Both the position numbers and the translations under genes were made by a program. From Cellvibrionales bacterium UBA4451 (lineage in GTDB: Bacteria; Pseudomonadota; Gammaproteobacteria; Pseudomonadales; Porticoccaceae), in NCBI GenBank assembly GCA_002390285.1, contig DGPB01000014.1:1-64000 (forward strand): 64,000 nt of DNA, written 5' to 3'. Below, piece after piece: positions 44,681 through 54,262 of the stretch (position 1 is the first letter of the stretch; each line of letters begins with the position of its first letter). Below the pieces are notes generated by a model. It saw only the letters and a list, made by a program, of their open reading frames with translations. It made no database searches and was not told where the DNA came from.

Positions 44681-45376
44681 TCATGGTTTTTCCTGCTGGT
44701 AGTTCATAATCGCCGAGGCGATGGCCATATCCTCAGACCGGGTGATTTTGATGTTATCTCTGCTACCCTCAACCACCTGCGGGGTATGACCCAGCCGCTC
44801 AACGGCCGCAGACTCATCTGTGGGCTTCCAGTGATCCCGCACAGCGGTCTTTAGGCTCCAGCTCAGCACGCCGTAACGGAAAATTTGTGGTGTCTGTGCG
44901 GCCCATAGCTGTGTTCGGTCTTCCGTTGAATCGATATCAAAGGGGTTCGTCACTCGCTTCACGGTATCGCTCACCGGGGTGGCAAGTACGCCGCCCACTT
45001 TGTGATCTTTCAGGCTATCAATAAGCTTTTTAATATCGGCAACCCTGACACAGGGACGAGCAACATCGTGTACTAACACCCAATCGTCCGTGTGCGCTTC
45101 CCGCTGTAGACATTCCAATGACATCCTGACTGAATCGGCACGCTCGTCACCACCGTGAACCGTACGAATCCGTGGGTGATCAAATACCTCAAGTTGCTGC
45201 CAGCGGTCATCTTCTTTATTGACCGCCACCACGATAACCGACTCATCAACCGCCAACAGACGTTCGAGCGTATGCTCAATCACTTTTTTATCATTAAGCA
45301 ATTGATACTGTTTGGGTACGTCCCCACCAAAACGACTACCCGTTCCAGCGGCAGGTACGATAATCCAGCGATTCAC
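44681..45376 (-). CDS. ispD: 2-C-methyl-D-erythritol 4-phosphate cytidylyltransferase
   Basis: A 231-residue MEP pathway enzyme (E. coli 236). The CTP-binding loop IVPAAGTGSRFGGDVPKQY, the motif VLVHDVARPCV and TDESAAVERLGH are present. Its start overlaps the ftsB stop by four bases, so the genes are translationally coupled. Confidence 0.97.
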   Translation of the reverse strand: MNRWIIVPAAGTGSRFGGDVPKQYQLLNDKKVIEHTLERLLAVDESVIVVAVNKEDDRWQQLEVFDHPRIRTVHGGDERADSVRMSLECLQREAHTDDWVLVHDVARPCVRVADIKKLIDSLKDHKVGGVLATPVSDTVKRVTNPFDIDSTEDRTQLWAAQTPQIFRYGVLSWSLKTAVRDHWKPTDESAAVERLGHTPQVVEGSRDNIKITRSEDMAIASAIMNYQQEKP

Positions 45377-45654
45377 TTCTGCTCCTTATCGACTACCATG
45401 TAGAAGGTCTCGCCTTCCTTGACCATCCCTAGGTCAGTTCGAGCTCTTTCTTCAACACTTTCTAGCCCATTTTTTAGGTCATTCACTTCGCTGGCCAAAA
45501 TGTTATTGCGTTCACGCAGTGCTTCATTCTCTTCCTGCTGCATATTCACTTTGTGCTGAAGTACCTGTCTTTGAGCCATGCTGCCATCGCCCACCCACAG
45601 ACGATACTGTAGGATCAAAAAAAGCAGGGTGAAAATGACTAATAGCCAGCGCAT
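45373..45654 (-). CDS. ftsB: Cell division protein FtsB
   Basis: A 93-residue bitopic divisome protein. The membrane helix is RWLLVIFTLLFLILQYRLWVG in outline (about 2-22). A coiled coil follows (QRQVLQHKVNMQQEENEALR, NNILASEVNDLKNG). The C-terminal EERARTDLGMVKEGETFY is the FtsB signature. It connects FtsL and FtsQ at the septum. It lies between eno and ispD. Confidence 0.95.
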   Translation of the reverse strand: MRWLLVIFTLLFLILQYRLWVGDGSMAQRQVLQHKVNMQQEENEALRERNNILASEVNDLKNGLESVEERARTDLGMVKEGETFYMVVDKEQK

Positions 45655-45743
45655 CGTGAGATTCTACAGAACAAAGGAACGAACGTCAGCGGAGAACGAG
45701 ACGAGATCAGAAGAGAGATGAAACGAAATTAACGAGATAAAAC

Positions 45744-45784
45744 AAAAACAGCCGTCAGCGCTGGGGATCAACGCCTGACGACTG
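45744..45784 (-). terminator. Intrinsic terminator downstream of eno
   Basis: On the minus strand CAGTCGTCA(G)GCG pairs with CGCTGACGGCTG, a 12-base stem with one bulged G and one wobble pair. It is followed by TTTTTGTTTTATC and lies 20 bases after the eno stop. Confidence 0.75.
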
Positions 45785-45803
45785 CTTAGAATAGCCGTAT
45801 CGG

Positions 45804-47093
45804 TCAGGACTTGAATTCGCCCCATCCGCGGTAGGCAGCCTTACCATCCAGCTCAGCTTCGATGCGCAGCAGACGGTTGTATTTAGCCACTCGGTCAGAA
45901 CGACACAGGGAGCCGGTTTTAATCTGACCCGCAGAGGTAGCCACGGCTAAATCAGCGATAGTGGTATCTTCTGTTTCACCCGAGCGGTGTGAAATCACGA
46001 CTGAATAGCCCGCGTCCTTTGCCATTTTGATGGCATCAAGCGTTTCTGAGAGGGTACCAATTTGGTTGAATTTGATCAGAATCGAATTGGCCACGCCCAT
46101 TTCGATTCCTTTCTGAAGAATTTTGGTGTTAGTGACAAACAGGTCATCACCAACCAACTGAATACGATCACCCAGCTTGTCTGTTTGATACTTCCAGCCA
46201 TCCCAATCAGACTCATCCAAGCCATCTTCAATGGAAATAATCGGGTACTGATCACACAATGTTGTCAGAAAATCACTGAACCCTTCTGAGCTATAAACTT
46301 TACCTTCGCCAGCCAAATCGTACTGGCCGTCTTTATAAAATTCTGAAGCGGCACAATCCAAAGCCAAGGTGACATCTTTACCCAGTGTGTAACCGGCGGC
46401 TTCCACAGCCACTTTAATTACGGCCAGTGCCTCTGCATTTGATTCTAGGTTGGGAGCAAAGCCACCCTCGTCACCTACTGCCGTATTTAACCCTTTGCTG
46501 CTCAGCACTTTCTTCAGTGAGTGAAATATTTCCGCACCCACTTGAAGTGCCTCAGTGAAGGTTTTGGCCGACACCGGCTGAATCATAAACTCCTGAATAT
46601 CGACATTGTTATCGGCATGCTCGCCGCCGTTGATGATATTCATCATCGGTACCGGCATGCTGTACTGGCCAGGAGTGCCATTGATATCGGCAATATGTGC
46701 ATAGAGAGGAATGCCTTTGTCCTTAGCAGCGGCCTTTGCTGCCGCCAGCGAGACGGCAAGAATCGCATTGGCGCCGAGTTTTTCTTTGTTCTCGGTGCCG
46801 TCGGCATCAATCATCGCTTGATCAAGTCCACGCTGATCGGCCACATCCCGACCAACCAACAGCGCTTTGATGGTGATATTGATGTTCGCTACTGCCGTCA
46901 GTACGCCTTTTCCCAGATAACGGCCTTTGTCGCCGTCTCGCAGTTCCAGTGCTTCACGAGAACCGGTGGATGCCCCTGATGGTGCACAGGCAGATCCCAC
47001 CATGCCATTATCCAGAATAACATCGGCTTCGACCGTGGGGTTTCCACGGGAATCCAGTACTTCGTAGGCACGAATATCGGCAATATTGCTCAT
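45804..47093 (-). CDS. eno: Enolase
   Basis: A 429-residue glycolytic enzyme (E. coli 432), interconverting 2-phosphoglycerate and PEP. It has SRGNPTVEADVIL, SGASTGSREALELRDG, GGEHADNNVDIQEFMI, the metal ligands in SIEDGLDESDWDGW and LVGDDLFVTN, and the signature ILIKFNQIGTLSETL with the following VISHRSGETEDT. A strong hairpin terminator follows. kdsA lies upstream at 134 bases. Confidence 0.98.
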   Translation of the reverse strand: MSNIADIRAYEVLDSRGNPTVEADVILDNGMVGSACAPSGASTGSREALELRDGDKGRYLGKGVLTAVANINITIKALLVGRDVADQRGLDQAMIDADGTENKEKLGANAILAVSLAAAKAAAKDKGIPLYAHIADINGTPGQYSMPVPMMNIINGGEHADNNVDIQEFMIQPVSAKTFTEALQVGAEIFHSLKKVLSSKGLNTAVGDEGGFAPNLESNAEALAVIKVAVEAAGYTLGKDVTLALDCAASEFYKDGQYDLAGEGKVYSSEGFSDFLTTLCDQYPIISIEDGLDESDWDGWKYQTDKLGDRIQLVGDDLFVTNTKILQKGIEMGVANSILIKFNQIGTLSETLDAIKMAKDAGYSVVISHRSGETEDTTIADLAVATSAGQIKTGSLCRSDRVAKYNRLLRIEAELDGKAAYRGWGEFKS

Positions 47094-47227
47094 TTATTTC
47101 TCCGTCATAAAGCGGCTGCGTTGTCGCGCGCGGCTTGTCATTGTTCAGTTTTTTCTATCAGTGTAGAAGCTTGTTTAAACCCACGTGTTATTGGGTTATC
47201 AGTGCTATTGAGTCTAAAAATTACGTC

Positions 47228-48088
47228 TCAATACTCAATATCAAGTTCGGGCTGAGATTTGATTAAGTCATCAATGGCTTTCATCTGAGCCAAAAATGGT
47301 TCTAGTTGATCCAGCGGCAGCGCGCTAGGACCATCACATTTGGCATTATTAGGATCCGGATGTGCTTCTAAAAACAAACCAGCCAGGCCGACCGCCATTC
47401 CAGCACGACCCAGCTCAGCTACTTGATGCCGTCGCCCACCGGAAGCAGCACCCATAGGATCACGGCACTGCAAGGCATGGGTTACATCAAAAATAAGAGG
47501 CAACCCCCCACTAATCTCTTTCATCGTACGAAACCCAAGCATATCGACCACAAGGTTGTCGTAACCCATGCAAGCGCCACGCTCGCACAACATAATTTTT
47601 TCGTTACCACATTCGCGGAATTTATCCACGATATTGCCCATCTGGGAGGGACTCAAAAATTGCGGTTTTTTCACATTGATCACAGCCCCGGTTTCGGCCA
47701 TAGCCTTCACCAAGTCAGTCTGGCGAGCAAGAAATGCCGGCAACTGGATCACATCGCAAACCTCGGCAACCGGTTGAGCCTGATGTATTTCATGAACATC
47801 GGTGATTACCGGCACCTGGAAGGTTTGCTTTATTTCTTGGAAGATTTTGAGCCCTTCGTCCATACCCGGCCCACGATAGGAGTGAATGGAAGAACGGTTA
47901 GCCTTGTCGAACGATGCTTTGAATACGTAGGGAATGCCCAGTTTATTCGTCACTTCTACATAATGCTCAGCCACCTGCATGGCTAGATCACGCGACTCAA
48001 GAACATTCATCCCGGCGAAAAGGACAAAGGGCTTGTCGTTAGCGACAGGTATTCCCCTGACATCAATCGTCACACTAGGCTGGGACAT
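47228..48088 (-). CDS. kdsA: 3-deoxy-8-phosphooctulonate synthase
   Basis: A 286-residue TIM-barrel enzyme (E. coli 284) condensing PEP with arabinose-5-phosphate to Kdo-8-phosphate for the lipopolysaccharide core. It shows FVLFAGMNVLESRDLAMQ, FKASFDKANRSS, ITDVHEIHQAQPV, NVKKPQFLSPSQM and LFLEAHPDPNNAKCDGPSAL. The Cys in LCERGACMGYDNLV may mark a metal-dependent or independent form; not decided here. Three bases separate it from pyrG. Confidence 0.97.
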   Translation of the reverse strand: MSQPSVTIDVRGIPVANDKPFVLFAGMNVLESRDLAMQVAEHYVEVTNKLGIPYVFKASFDKANRSSIHSYRGPGMDEGLKIFQEIKQTFQVPVITDVHEIHQAQPVAEVCDVIQLPAFLARQTDLVKAMAETGAVINVKKPQFLSPSQMGNIVDKFRECGNEKIMLCERGACMGYDNLVVDMLGFRTMKEISGGLPLIFDVTHALQCRDPMGAASGGRRHQVAELGRAGMAVGLAGLFLEAHPDPNNAKCDGPSALPLDQLEPFLAQMKAIDDLIKSQPELDIEY

Positions 48089-48091
48089 AAT

Positions 48092-49717
48092 TTAGGTTCC
48101 CTCAGACTGCTTCAAGGCCGCCTTAACAAAGCTGCTAAATAGCGGGTGGCCTTGACGAGGCGTAGAGGTGAATTCAGGGTGAAACTGACACGCAAAGAAC
48201 CAGGGGTGGTCTGGGATTTCGACAATCTCAACCAGCGTCTTGTTTTCTGACCATCCACCCACTTGTAAACCGGCTTCTTGCAGTTTCGGTACATAGTTAT
48301 TGTTCACTTCGTAGCGGTGACGATGTCGCTCTAGAATGTCGTCCGCCCCATAGATCTCTTTGGCCATAGTGCCATCAACCAGATAGCTCTTTTGCGCGCC
48401 AAGCCGCATGGTTCCACCCATATCAGAATCTTTGTTACGCTTTTCTACATTACCTTGGGTATCGACCCACTCGGTAATCAGCCCGATTACAGGGTCCGGC
48501 GTATTTTTATCAAATTCAGTACTGTTAGCGTTCTCTATGCCGCAAACATTGCGGGCAAATTCAATCATTGCTACTTGCATGCCCAGGCAAATCCCTAAGT
48601 AAGGAATCTTATTTACCCGAGCATAATTGACGGCCATGATTTTGCCCTCAACGCCGCGCTCACCAAAACCACCGGGCACTAGAATTGCATCACAGCCGTC
48701 TACCAAGGACATGTCTTTTTCAAGATCCTCAGAGTCGATATAGCGCACATTCACCTTGGCTTTGTTGCGAATACCGGCATGGATCAATGCTTCATTGAGC
48801 GATTTGTACGCATCCAGCAACTCCATATATTTGCCTACCATGGCAATGGTGACTTCATGCTGCGGGTTCGATTGATTTTCAACAACCCAGTCCCAGTCAC
48901 TTAGATCGGCTTCACCACAATCCAGTCGCAACCTTTCCACTACAATCTGATCTAGTCCGCGAGTCTGTAAATCACGAGGAATAGCATAAATAGTCTTGGC
49001 ATCCAGTAGTGTGACTACCGCCCGCTCTTCCACATTGGTAAACAGCGCGATCTTCTTGCGTTGGCCTTCGTCGAGTTCGACGACAGAGCGGCATAACAGA
49101 ATATCTGGCTGAAGGCCGATGGAGCGCAACTCTTTAACTGAGTGCTGGGTAGGCTTTGTTTTAGTTTCACCTGCGGTGGCGATATAGGGCACCAACGTCA
49201 GGTGTATCAAGATGGAGCGGCTGTAACCCATTTCCACTCTTAATTGACGAATCGCTTCCAGAAAAGGCTGTGATTCAATATCACCAACCGTACCGCCAAC
49301 TTCGACGATAGCCACATCATGACCTTCGCCTCCGGCCAGTATTCGGCGTTTAATTTCATCTGTTACATGAGGAATGACCTGAACAGTACCGCCCAGATAA
49401 TCACCACGGCGCTCACGTCGCAAAATAGTTTCGTACACCTTACCGCTGGTAAAGTTATTGCGCTTACTCATTTTTGAAGACAAGAAACGCTCGTAGTGAC
49501 CAAGATCGAGATCTGTTTCAGCACCATCTTCGGTGACAAAAACTTCACCGTGCTGAAAAGGACTCATCGTACCCGGATCGACGTTCAGGTACGGATCCAG
49601 TTTAAGAATAGTCACATTGAGGCCGTGGGCCTCAAGAATTGTGCCCAGTGATGCTGAGGCGATACCCTTCCCAAGAGAAGATACAACACCGCCCGTAACA
49701 AAAATATAACGTGTCAT
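48092..49717 (-). CDS. pyrG: CTP synthase
   Basis: A 541-residue enzyme (E. coli 545) making CTP from UTP, ATP and glutamine. The synthase domain begins TRYIFVTGGVVSSLGKGIAS, with LKLDPYLNVDPGTMSPFQHG and VEVGGTVGDIESQPFLEA. The glutaminase domain has LVPGGFGERG, the nucleophile in YLGICLGMQ and the His in CQFHPEF. It lies before kdsA and eno in the conserved order. Confidence 0.98.
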   Translation of the reverse strand: MTRYIFVTGGVVSSLGKGIASASLGTILEAHGLNVTILKLDPYLNVDPGTMSPFQHGEVFVTEDGAETDLDLGHYERFLSSKMSKRNNFTSGKVYETILRRERRGDYLGGTVQVIPHVTDEIKRRILAGGEGHDVAIVEVGGTVGDIESQPFLEAIRQLRVEMGYSRSILIHLTLVPYIATAGETKTKPTQHSVKELRSIGLQPDILLCRSVVELDEGQRKKIALFTNVEERAVVTLLDAKTIYAIPRDLQTRGLDQIVVERLRLDCGEADLSDWDWVVENQSNPQHEVTIAMVGKYMELLDAYKSLNEALIHAGIRNKAKVNVRYIDSEDLEKDMSLVDGCDAILVPGGFGERGVEGKIMAVNYARVNKIPYLGICLGMQVAMIEFARNVCGIENANSTEFDKNTPDPVIGLITEWVDTQGNVEKRNKDSDMGGTMRLGAQKSYLVDGTMAKEIYGADDILERHRHRYEVNNNYVPKLQEAGLQVGGWSENKTLVEIVEIPDHPWFFACQFHPEFTSTPRQGHPLFSSFVKAALKQSEGT

Positions 49718-49970
49718 TTAGACCCTTCCGAACACTTAAAAAACGCAACTTAAAACTTGCCGAACAGCAAATAAGTCATTGAAAAGAAAGGCTGTGATTG
49801 TTGCCGACAAGGCAAGACTAAGACCGACGGCCATCTCTCTCAAGATGGGGTGTCAGACTACCAGAAAGTGCTTTTTGTCTCAATCAATAAGTGTCTCAAT
49901 TTATAACTGGCATCTATTACTGACGCTCAAGTTACTAACACCGAGGTTTCTGAGACAAACGTTACTGAAA

Positions 49971-51305
49971 CTAAATTGACAAAGGAAAGCGCCATTGAAT
50001 GGCAAGACCTGACTCACCCTCAGTCACGGAAAAACTATCGCACACCCACAAATCACCCACAGCCGCTAATTGGCCTTGCACATAGATAAGCGGCACTCGA
50101 TTACGCAACCAAGGTTCCAGGCCATATTCCTGAAACAACTTTTTTAGGGTGTTGGAGCCATTACGGCCAACCGGCGTACAGCGTTCGCCACCACCACGAA
50201 ACCGAATCTCGACCATGCCCTCTTCTGGCAGTCTCAATCCTCTTCCCTGTTCGGTAGTAATAAGAAGTTCGCTCTTATCGGGCAGCACTATATCCTCACT
50301 AGTATTCCACTCCAGAGACGCCGGTAGCTGATCTGGTGTATCAACATCCACAGGCAATAAATAGAGCCGCCGATGAAAACGGCGCAACTGCACACCGGCC
50401 CAACTAACTAAAGGCTCGGCATCCTGACGAGCGGGCAATAACTCATGTAATACAGTATCTACGATGCGGTGACCCGGTTGGGGTAATTGATGCTGCCCAG
50501 CCCAGTGCCGTAAAAGATTTCCCTGACGAGAGACATCCAGTGCCATCATCGGCTCCAGTGCAATACTCCAGCCAATACGCTCATGTCGCTCATAAACGGC
50601 TATCAAATCCTGAGCAGCTAACACCTCTGCCAACTGATCAGACTCACCACAAAGGGCAGCACTATGCGCGACTCTTGAGGGGTAATCGGGCCATCGTTCT
50701 GCAATAACCGGCACCACCTTGTTACGCAAAAAATTGCGGTCAAAGGAAATGTCTTGATTACTTTCATCTTCGATCCAGCTTAATCCTTCCGCTCTAGCAT
50801 ATTGCTCCAGCTCTGAACGACTAAATGACAGCAAGGGCCGCAGTAATTCGCCCTTACCGAGTGACCGGTTCTGGGGCATGCCTGCGAGCCCTTTTGGGCC
50901 GCTACCGCGCAATAGTCGGTACAGTACCGTTTCCACCTGATCGTCGGCATGATGGGCTAGTAACATCAAGTCGGAGGGTGTCAATAATGTTTCAAATACA
51001 GAATAACGAGCTTCTCGGGCCGCTTGCTCCAAACCTTGACCACTATTCTCAACTGTGACTGTTTCGGTCACCATCGCCACACCCATTTCATCACAGCGAG
51101 ACTGACAGTGCTGCTGCCAAGCACGGGCATTCTTCGACAGCTGATGATTGATGTGGACTGCCGTGATCGACGTCCCTCCTAGCAATTTCACTAATGCAGA
51201 AAGTAGCACATGCGAATCTAACCCTCCGCTATAGCCGATAAAGCAGTGACCGGCTGCACGTATCTTGGGTACATGGGGGGCAAGGTGATCAGGGGTAAAT
51301 GACAT
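49971..51305 (-). CDS. tilS: tRNA(Ile)-lysidine synthetase
   Basis: A 444-residue N-type ATP pyrophosphatase (E. coli 432) that converts C34 of tRNA-Ile2 to lysidine, essential for reading AUA. It has the PP-loop GYSGGLDSHVLLSALVKL, AVHINHQLSKNARAW, LMLLAHHADDQVETVLYRLLRGSG in outline, and IEDESNQDISFDRNFLRN. The C-terminal domain has RFRGGGERCTPVGRNGSNTL. 253 bases separate it from pyrG. Confidence 0.95.
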   Translation of the reverse strand: MSFTPDHLAPHVPKIRAAGHCFIGYSGGLDSHVLLSALVKLLGGTSITAVHINHQLSKNARAWQQHCQSRCDEMGVAMVTETVTVENSGQGLEQAAREARYSVFETLLTPSDLMLLAHHADDQVETVLYRLLRGSGPKGLAGMPQNRSLGKGELLRPLLSFSRSELEQYARAEGLSWIEDESNQDISFDRNFLRNKVVPVIAERWPDYPSRVAHSAALCGESDQLAEVLAAQDLIAVYERHERIGWSIALEPMMALDVSRQGNLLRHWAGQHQLPQPGHRIVDTVLHELLPARQDAEPLVSWAGVQLRRFHRRLYLLPVDVDTPDQLPASLEWNTSEDIVLPDKSELLITTEQGRGLRLPEEGMVEIRFRGGGERCTPVGRNGSNTLKKLFQEYGLEPWLRNRVPLIYVQGQLAAVGDLWVCDSFSVTEGESGLAIQWRFPLSI

Positions 51306-51753
51306 ATTAATCCTGCAACCAATTACTGAAATACAGCGTTACAAGATACGCAATAAATACAGGAATTCATAGCTATGGCCCCAATCTACCACCCCCCTTT
51401 AGAGCTAAATAAATGCCTTCCGTCGTTTTCTCTAATCAACGCTGCGCCTTACCTTCAGCCACATCAGCACTAAAAAAATCTCTCCGTGTCAGCACCCATG
51501 CCACTTCTTGTTATCTATGCGAAGTAACTGCCTACTTTAAGTATTCCAACCCGCATTGTGAGGACATCCAGGTTCTTTTGTATTTGTGCAAAATTCGTCA
51601 ATTCAGTGTCTATACTTAGTAGCAGGGAATCAGAGCGGCATATTTTGGCTGTTTCTTGCAGGTTACCTCTAAAGGGCTAGGCCCGGCCTCAACTGCACTG
51701 GTTCTAAAAAGTATTGCAATACAACGCGAGAAATTAATGATCAGGAGGTGCAG
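51306..51753. other. 448-base intergenic region between tilS and the small conserved gene
   Basis: No gene is supported. The tilS start and the next plus-strand gene are divergent. The right half contains GTGTCTATACTTAG (about 51607-51620, a possible -10 TATACT without a clear -35) and, at 51743-51748, a strong AGGAGG serving the next ATG. A 68-codon open frame at 51413-51619 has no convincing coding features. Confidence 0.5.
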
Positions 51754-52086
51754 ATGTCTGTAGAAACCACTATCACAACGCCGGACTCATCTGTAAGGAC
51801 TCAGCTGACACCTAGTGCGCTGCAGCAGGAAAACGACACATTCCGTGGCAGTGGCGGTATTAGTGCGGAAAATCAGGTACTTGGATTCAAGCCTGCTTTC
51901 TATGATATGGAAACAGGCATCACGCACACGTCCAAGTTTGCCAACGGCCTTGAAGCACCGATGCATGTGCTGGACGGTTTACCGAATGAAGTGGTGGAGT
52001 CGCGATTAGAAAACGGTAAAGTGACGGCCGTCAAACTGGGCATTTCTATACACGGGAACAAGCTGCGCTGGCCACAGCACAGTTAA
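51754..52086 (+). CDS. Conserved small protein of unknown function
   Basis: A 110-residue soluble protein. After a Thr/Ser/Gln-rich N-terminus it has VLGFKPAFYDMETGITHTSK, FANGLEAPMHVLDGLPNEVV and ENGKVTAVKLGIS. The FxPAF-D-x-x-TG and HVLDGLP-x-E-V pattern is one I recall from short uncharacterised proteins in beta- and gammaproteobacteria. AGGAGG five bases before the ATG is the strongest ribosome-binding site in the region, suggesting high expression. It precedes the sensor-only regulator by 14 bases, so the two probably form an operon. Confidence 0.65.
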   Translation: MSVETTITTPDSSVRTQLTPSALQQENDTFRGSGGISAENQVLGFKPAFYDMETGITHTSKFANGLEAPMHVLDGLPNEVVESRLENGKVTAVKLGISIHGNKLRWPQHS

Positions 52087-52100
52087 TTGCTCGTACACAA

Positions 52101-53042
52101 ATGCTGAGCAACCCGTTGCAACACAACCAGCTGCTCGCTGCTTGGGAACGTTTTGTACTCGACCAAGATTACCCCACGAATTTAATCCGCCCAGTAGTGG
52201 AAGATTCATGGCGCCGCTGTCACCAATTTGAGCTTGACCCCGAACTACACCATGCGCCTATTGTTTCTGACAAAGGGCAGCTTGAGTATTCACACTACCT
52301 TCACTCAGATTTGCTGAATGCTGCGCGGCCTATTTTAGAGCGAGCCAAGGAGCACCTGTATCGCTCCGATAGTTTGATCCTTCTAGCAGACGCAGGAGGG
52401 ATGATTCTGGATGTAAAAGCAGATCCACATGTCATCACTAGTGCCGGAAATATCAATTTAATTGAGGGTGGTGTCTGGAGCGAAGAAGTGGCCGGCACCA
52501 ATGCAATTGGTACGGCACTGGCGGCAGCTGAACCAGTACAACTATATGGTGCAGAGCATTTCTGTGCCGGGATTAAACACTGGACCTGTTCTGCTGATAT
52601 TATACGAGACCCCCATGATGGCATGATTTTAGGTGCGGTAGACCTATCTGGTTTAACCGATTCCTATCAAAGCAATGCCTTGGCTTTTGCCATTATGGCT
52701 ACCCGGTTGATCGAAGCTAATTTAGCCAGTGATTATTTTAGATCGCGCGAGCAGGTCATTGACGCCACCAAGAATATGTTTGATGGTTGGAAAAATGAGG
52801 GCCTACTAGTTTTTGACCGGCGTGGGCGGTTAGTGAAAGCCAACCAACTTGCACACCAGGCGCTTGAGGAACTGGGCGCTGATTTAATACTAACGCCACA
52901 ATGCCGTGTTACCGCTCTGGATCTCGATGCGCCAGTTTCATCAACACATACACCAGAATGGCTGGACACGCCGTTACGTCTTCCTATCAACCTCAAAAAC
53001 CGTGAGGTGGGGACGCTAATTGTCCTGTCTGTTCATCACTGA
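52101..53042 (+). CDS. AcoR-type GAF sensor protein without AAA+ and DNA-binding domains
   Basis: A 313-residue protein matching the N-terminal half of AcoR/DhaR-type sigma-54 activators. It shows RPVVEDSWRRCHQFELDP, SDSLILLADAGGMILDV, the GAF block EGGVWSEEVAGTNAIGTALA with HFCAGIKHWTCSADIIRDPH, and a PAS-like segment (WKNEGLLVFDRRGRLVKANQ). Full-length members are about 600-650 residues with an AAA+ GAFTGA domain and a Fis-type helix-turn-helix. This one stops after GTLIVLSVHH, and no such domains follow in any frame before accA. It cannot act as a normal activator alone. A partner or decoy role is inference. Confidence 0.75.
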   Translation: MLSNPLQHNQLLAAWERFVLDQDYPTNLIRPVVEDSWRRCHQFELDPELHHAPIVSDKGQLEYSHYLHSDLLNAARPILERAKEHLYRSDSLILLADAGGMILDVKADPHVITSAGNINLIEGGVWSEEVAGTNAIGTALAAAEPVQLYGAEHFCAGIKHWTCSADIIRDPHDGMILGAVDLSGLTDSYQSNALAFAIMATRLIEANLASDYFRSREQVIDATKNMFDGWKNEGLLVFDRRGRLVKANQLAHQALEELGADLILTPQCRVTALDLDAPVSSTHTPEWLDTPLRLPINLKNREVGTLIVLSVHH

Positions 53043-53092
53043 TAGCTTTCCACTTCAAGCTGAATCATTATTTTCCCACAGACAACCATATT

Positions 53093-53117
53093 CAATAGCT
53101 TACTTCACAAGCTATTG
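53093..53117. terminator. Hairpin between the sensor protein and accA
   Basis: CAATAGCTT and AAGCTATTG form a perfect nine-base stem with a seven-base loop between two convergent genes. On the plus strand it is followed by AGATTTTAG, only a short U-run, so its strength is uncertain. Confidence 0.5.
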
Positions 53118-53185
53118 AGATTTTAGACATGATTCTTCAGGGGGGGCACGCTCTAGAAAGACAAGGATGCCTCAGAGAATGACAA

Positions 53186-54136
53186 TCAAGAATTACCGTA
53201 GCTCATGAGTCGTTGATAACGATTTTCCAGAAGCTCATCTAATGGGATTTTCTGTAAATTCTCTACTTGAATAATGAGGCGCTCCTTAAGAGTAGTCGCC
53301 ATGGCTTCAATATCACGGTGCGCACCACCAAGGGGCTCGGGAATGGTTTCATCCACAATACCAAGATCCTGCAGTATCGATGACGTTACGCCCATGGCTT
53401 CAGCCGCATCAGGCGCTTTATCTGAGGTCTTCCAAATAATATTGGCACAGCCTTCAGGGGAAATGACGAAGTAAGTCGAGTACTGCAGCATGTTAAGGTA
53501 ATCACCTACGCCAATAGCCAGCGCACCACCTGAACTACCCTCGCCAATCACGGTACAGATCATTGGCGTCCTCAGTCGTGACATGACAGCCAAGTTTTTA
53601 GCAATGGCTTCACTGATACCCCTCTCCTCCGAATCAATACCAGGATAGGCTCCTGGTGTGTCGATCAGGGTTAATACTGGCATTTTAAAACGTTCTGCCA
53701 TTTCCATCAGGCGCATCGCTTTTCGGTACCCCTCAGGTTTTGGCATGCCAAAGTTGCGATAAACTTTTTCGTTGACGCCACGGCCCTTTTCTTCACCAAT
53801 GACCATTACTGGCTTGCCGTCTAAACGGGCAACCCCACCAACGATGGCCTTGTCATCACCAAAGTGACGATCACCATGCAATTCCTCGAAATCAGTAAAA
53901 ATCCGGCTGATATAGTCTGTAGCATAGGGGCGTTGCGGGTGGCGGGCTACCTGTACAATTTGCCAGGCACTTAGGTCTGAATACAGTTTCTCAGTGAGCC
54001 TGTGGCTTTTGCCCCTGAGTTTTGCGACTTCATCAGTAATATTGAGTTGGTTGTCGTTACCCACCAGCTGAAGTTCTTCAATCTTGGCTTCAAGCTCTGC
54101 AATGGGTTGTTCAAAATCCAGATAATTCAGGTTCAT
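53186..54136 (-). CDS. accA: Acetyl-CoA carboxylase carboxyltransferase subunit alpha
   Basis: A 316-residue subunit (E. coli 319) of the carboxyltransferase that makes malonyl-CoA for fatty acid synthesis. It begins MNLNYLDFEQPIAELEAKIE, contains HPQRPYATDYI, FEELHGDRHFGDDKAIVGG, TLIDTPGAYPGIDSEERG and the oxyanion region GEGSSGGALAIGVGD. Located after dnaE in the classical rnhB-dnaE-accA order. Confidence 0.97.
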   Translation of the reverse strand: MNLNYLDFEQPIAELEAKIEELQLVGNDNQLNITDEVAKLRGKSHRLTEKLYSDLSAWQIVQVARHPQRPYATDYISRIFTDFEELHGDRHFGDDKAIVGGVARLDGKPVMVIGEEKGRGVNEKVYRNFGMPKPEGYRKAMRLMEMAERFKMPVLTLIDTPGAYPGIDSEERGISEAIAKNLAVMSRLRTPMICTVIGEGSSGGALAIGVGDYLNMLQYSTYFVISPEGCANIIWKTSDKAPDAAEAMGVTSSILQDLGIVDETIPEPLGGAHRDIEAMATTLKERLIIQVENLQKIPLDELLENRYQRLMSYGNS

Positions 54137-54262
54137 ATCGCCGCGTTGTCCATAGTATTTACAGCCGAATGAGGGTGGCTGAGTGAGCTACTCTGCGACC
54201 CTCGGTAGGATTCCACTAATTGTACTGACAGTGCAGGGTAATTCATAGCCAATGACCCTGTA

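Noticed and set aside
51413..51619. 68-codon plus-strand frame upstream of the small conserved gene
   Set aside because: No recognisable domain, no ribosome-binding site and unremarkable composition; likely chance.
51645..51660. Sigma-54-like sequence TTGGC...TTGCA upstream of the small conserved gene
   Set aside because: The GG and GC elements are separated by nine bases instead of the required ten, so it is unlikely to bind sigma-54.
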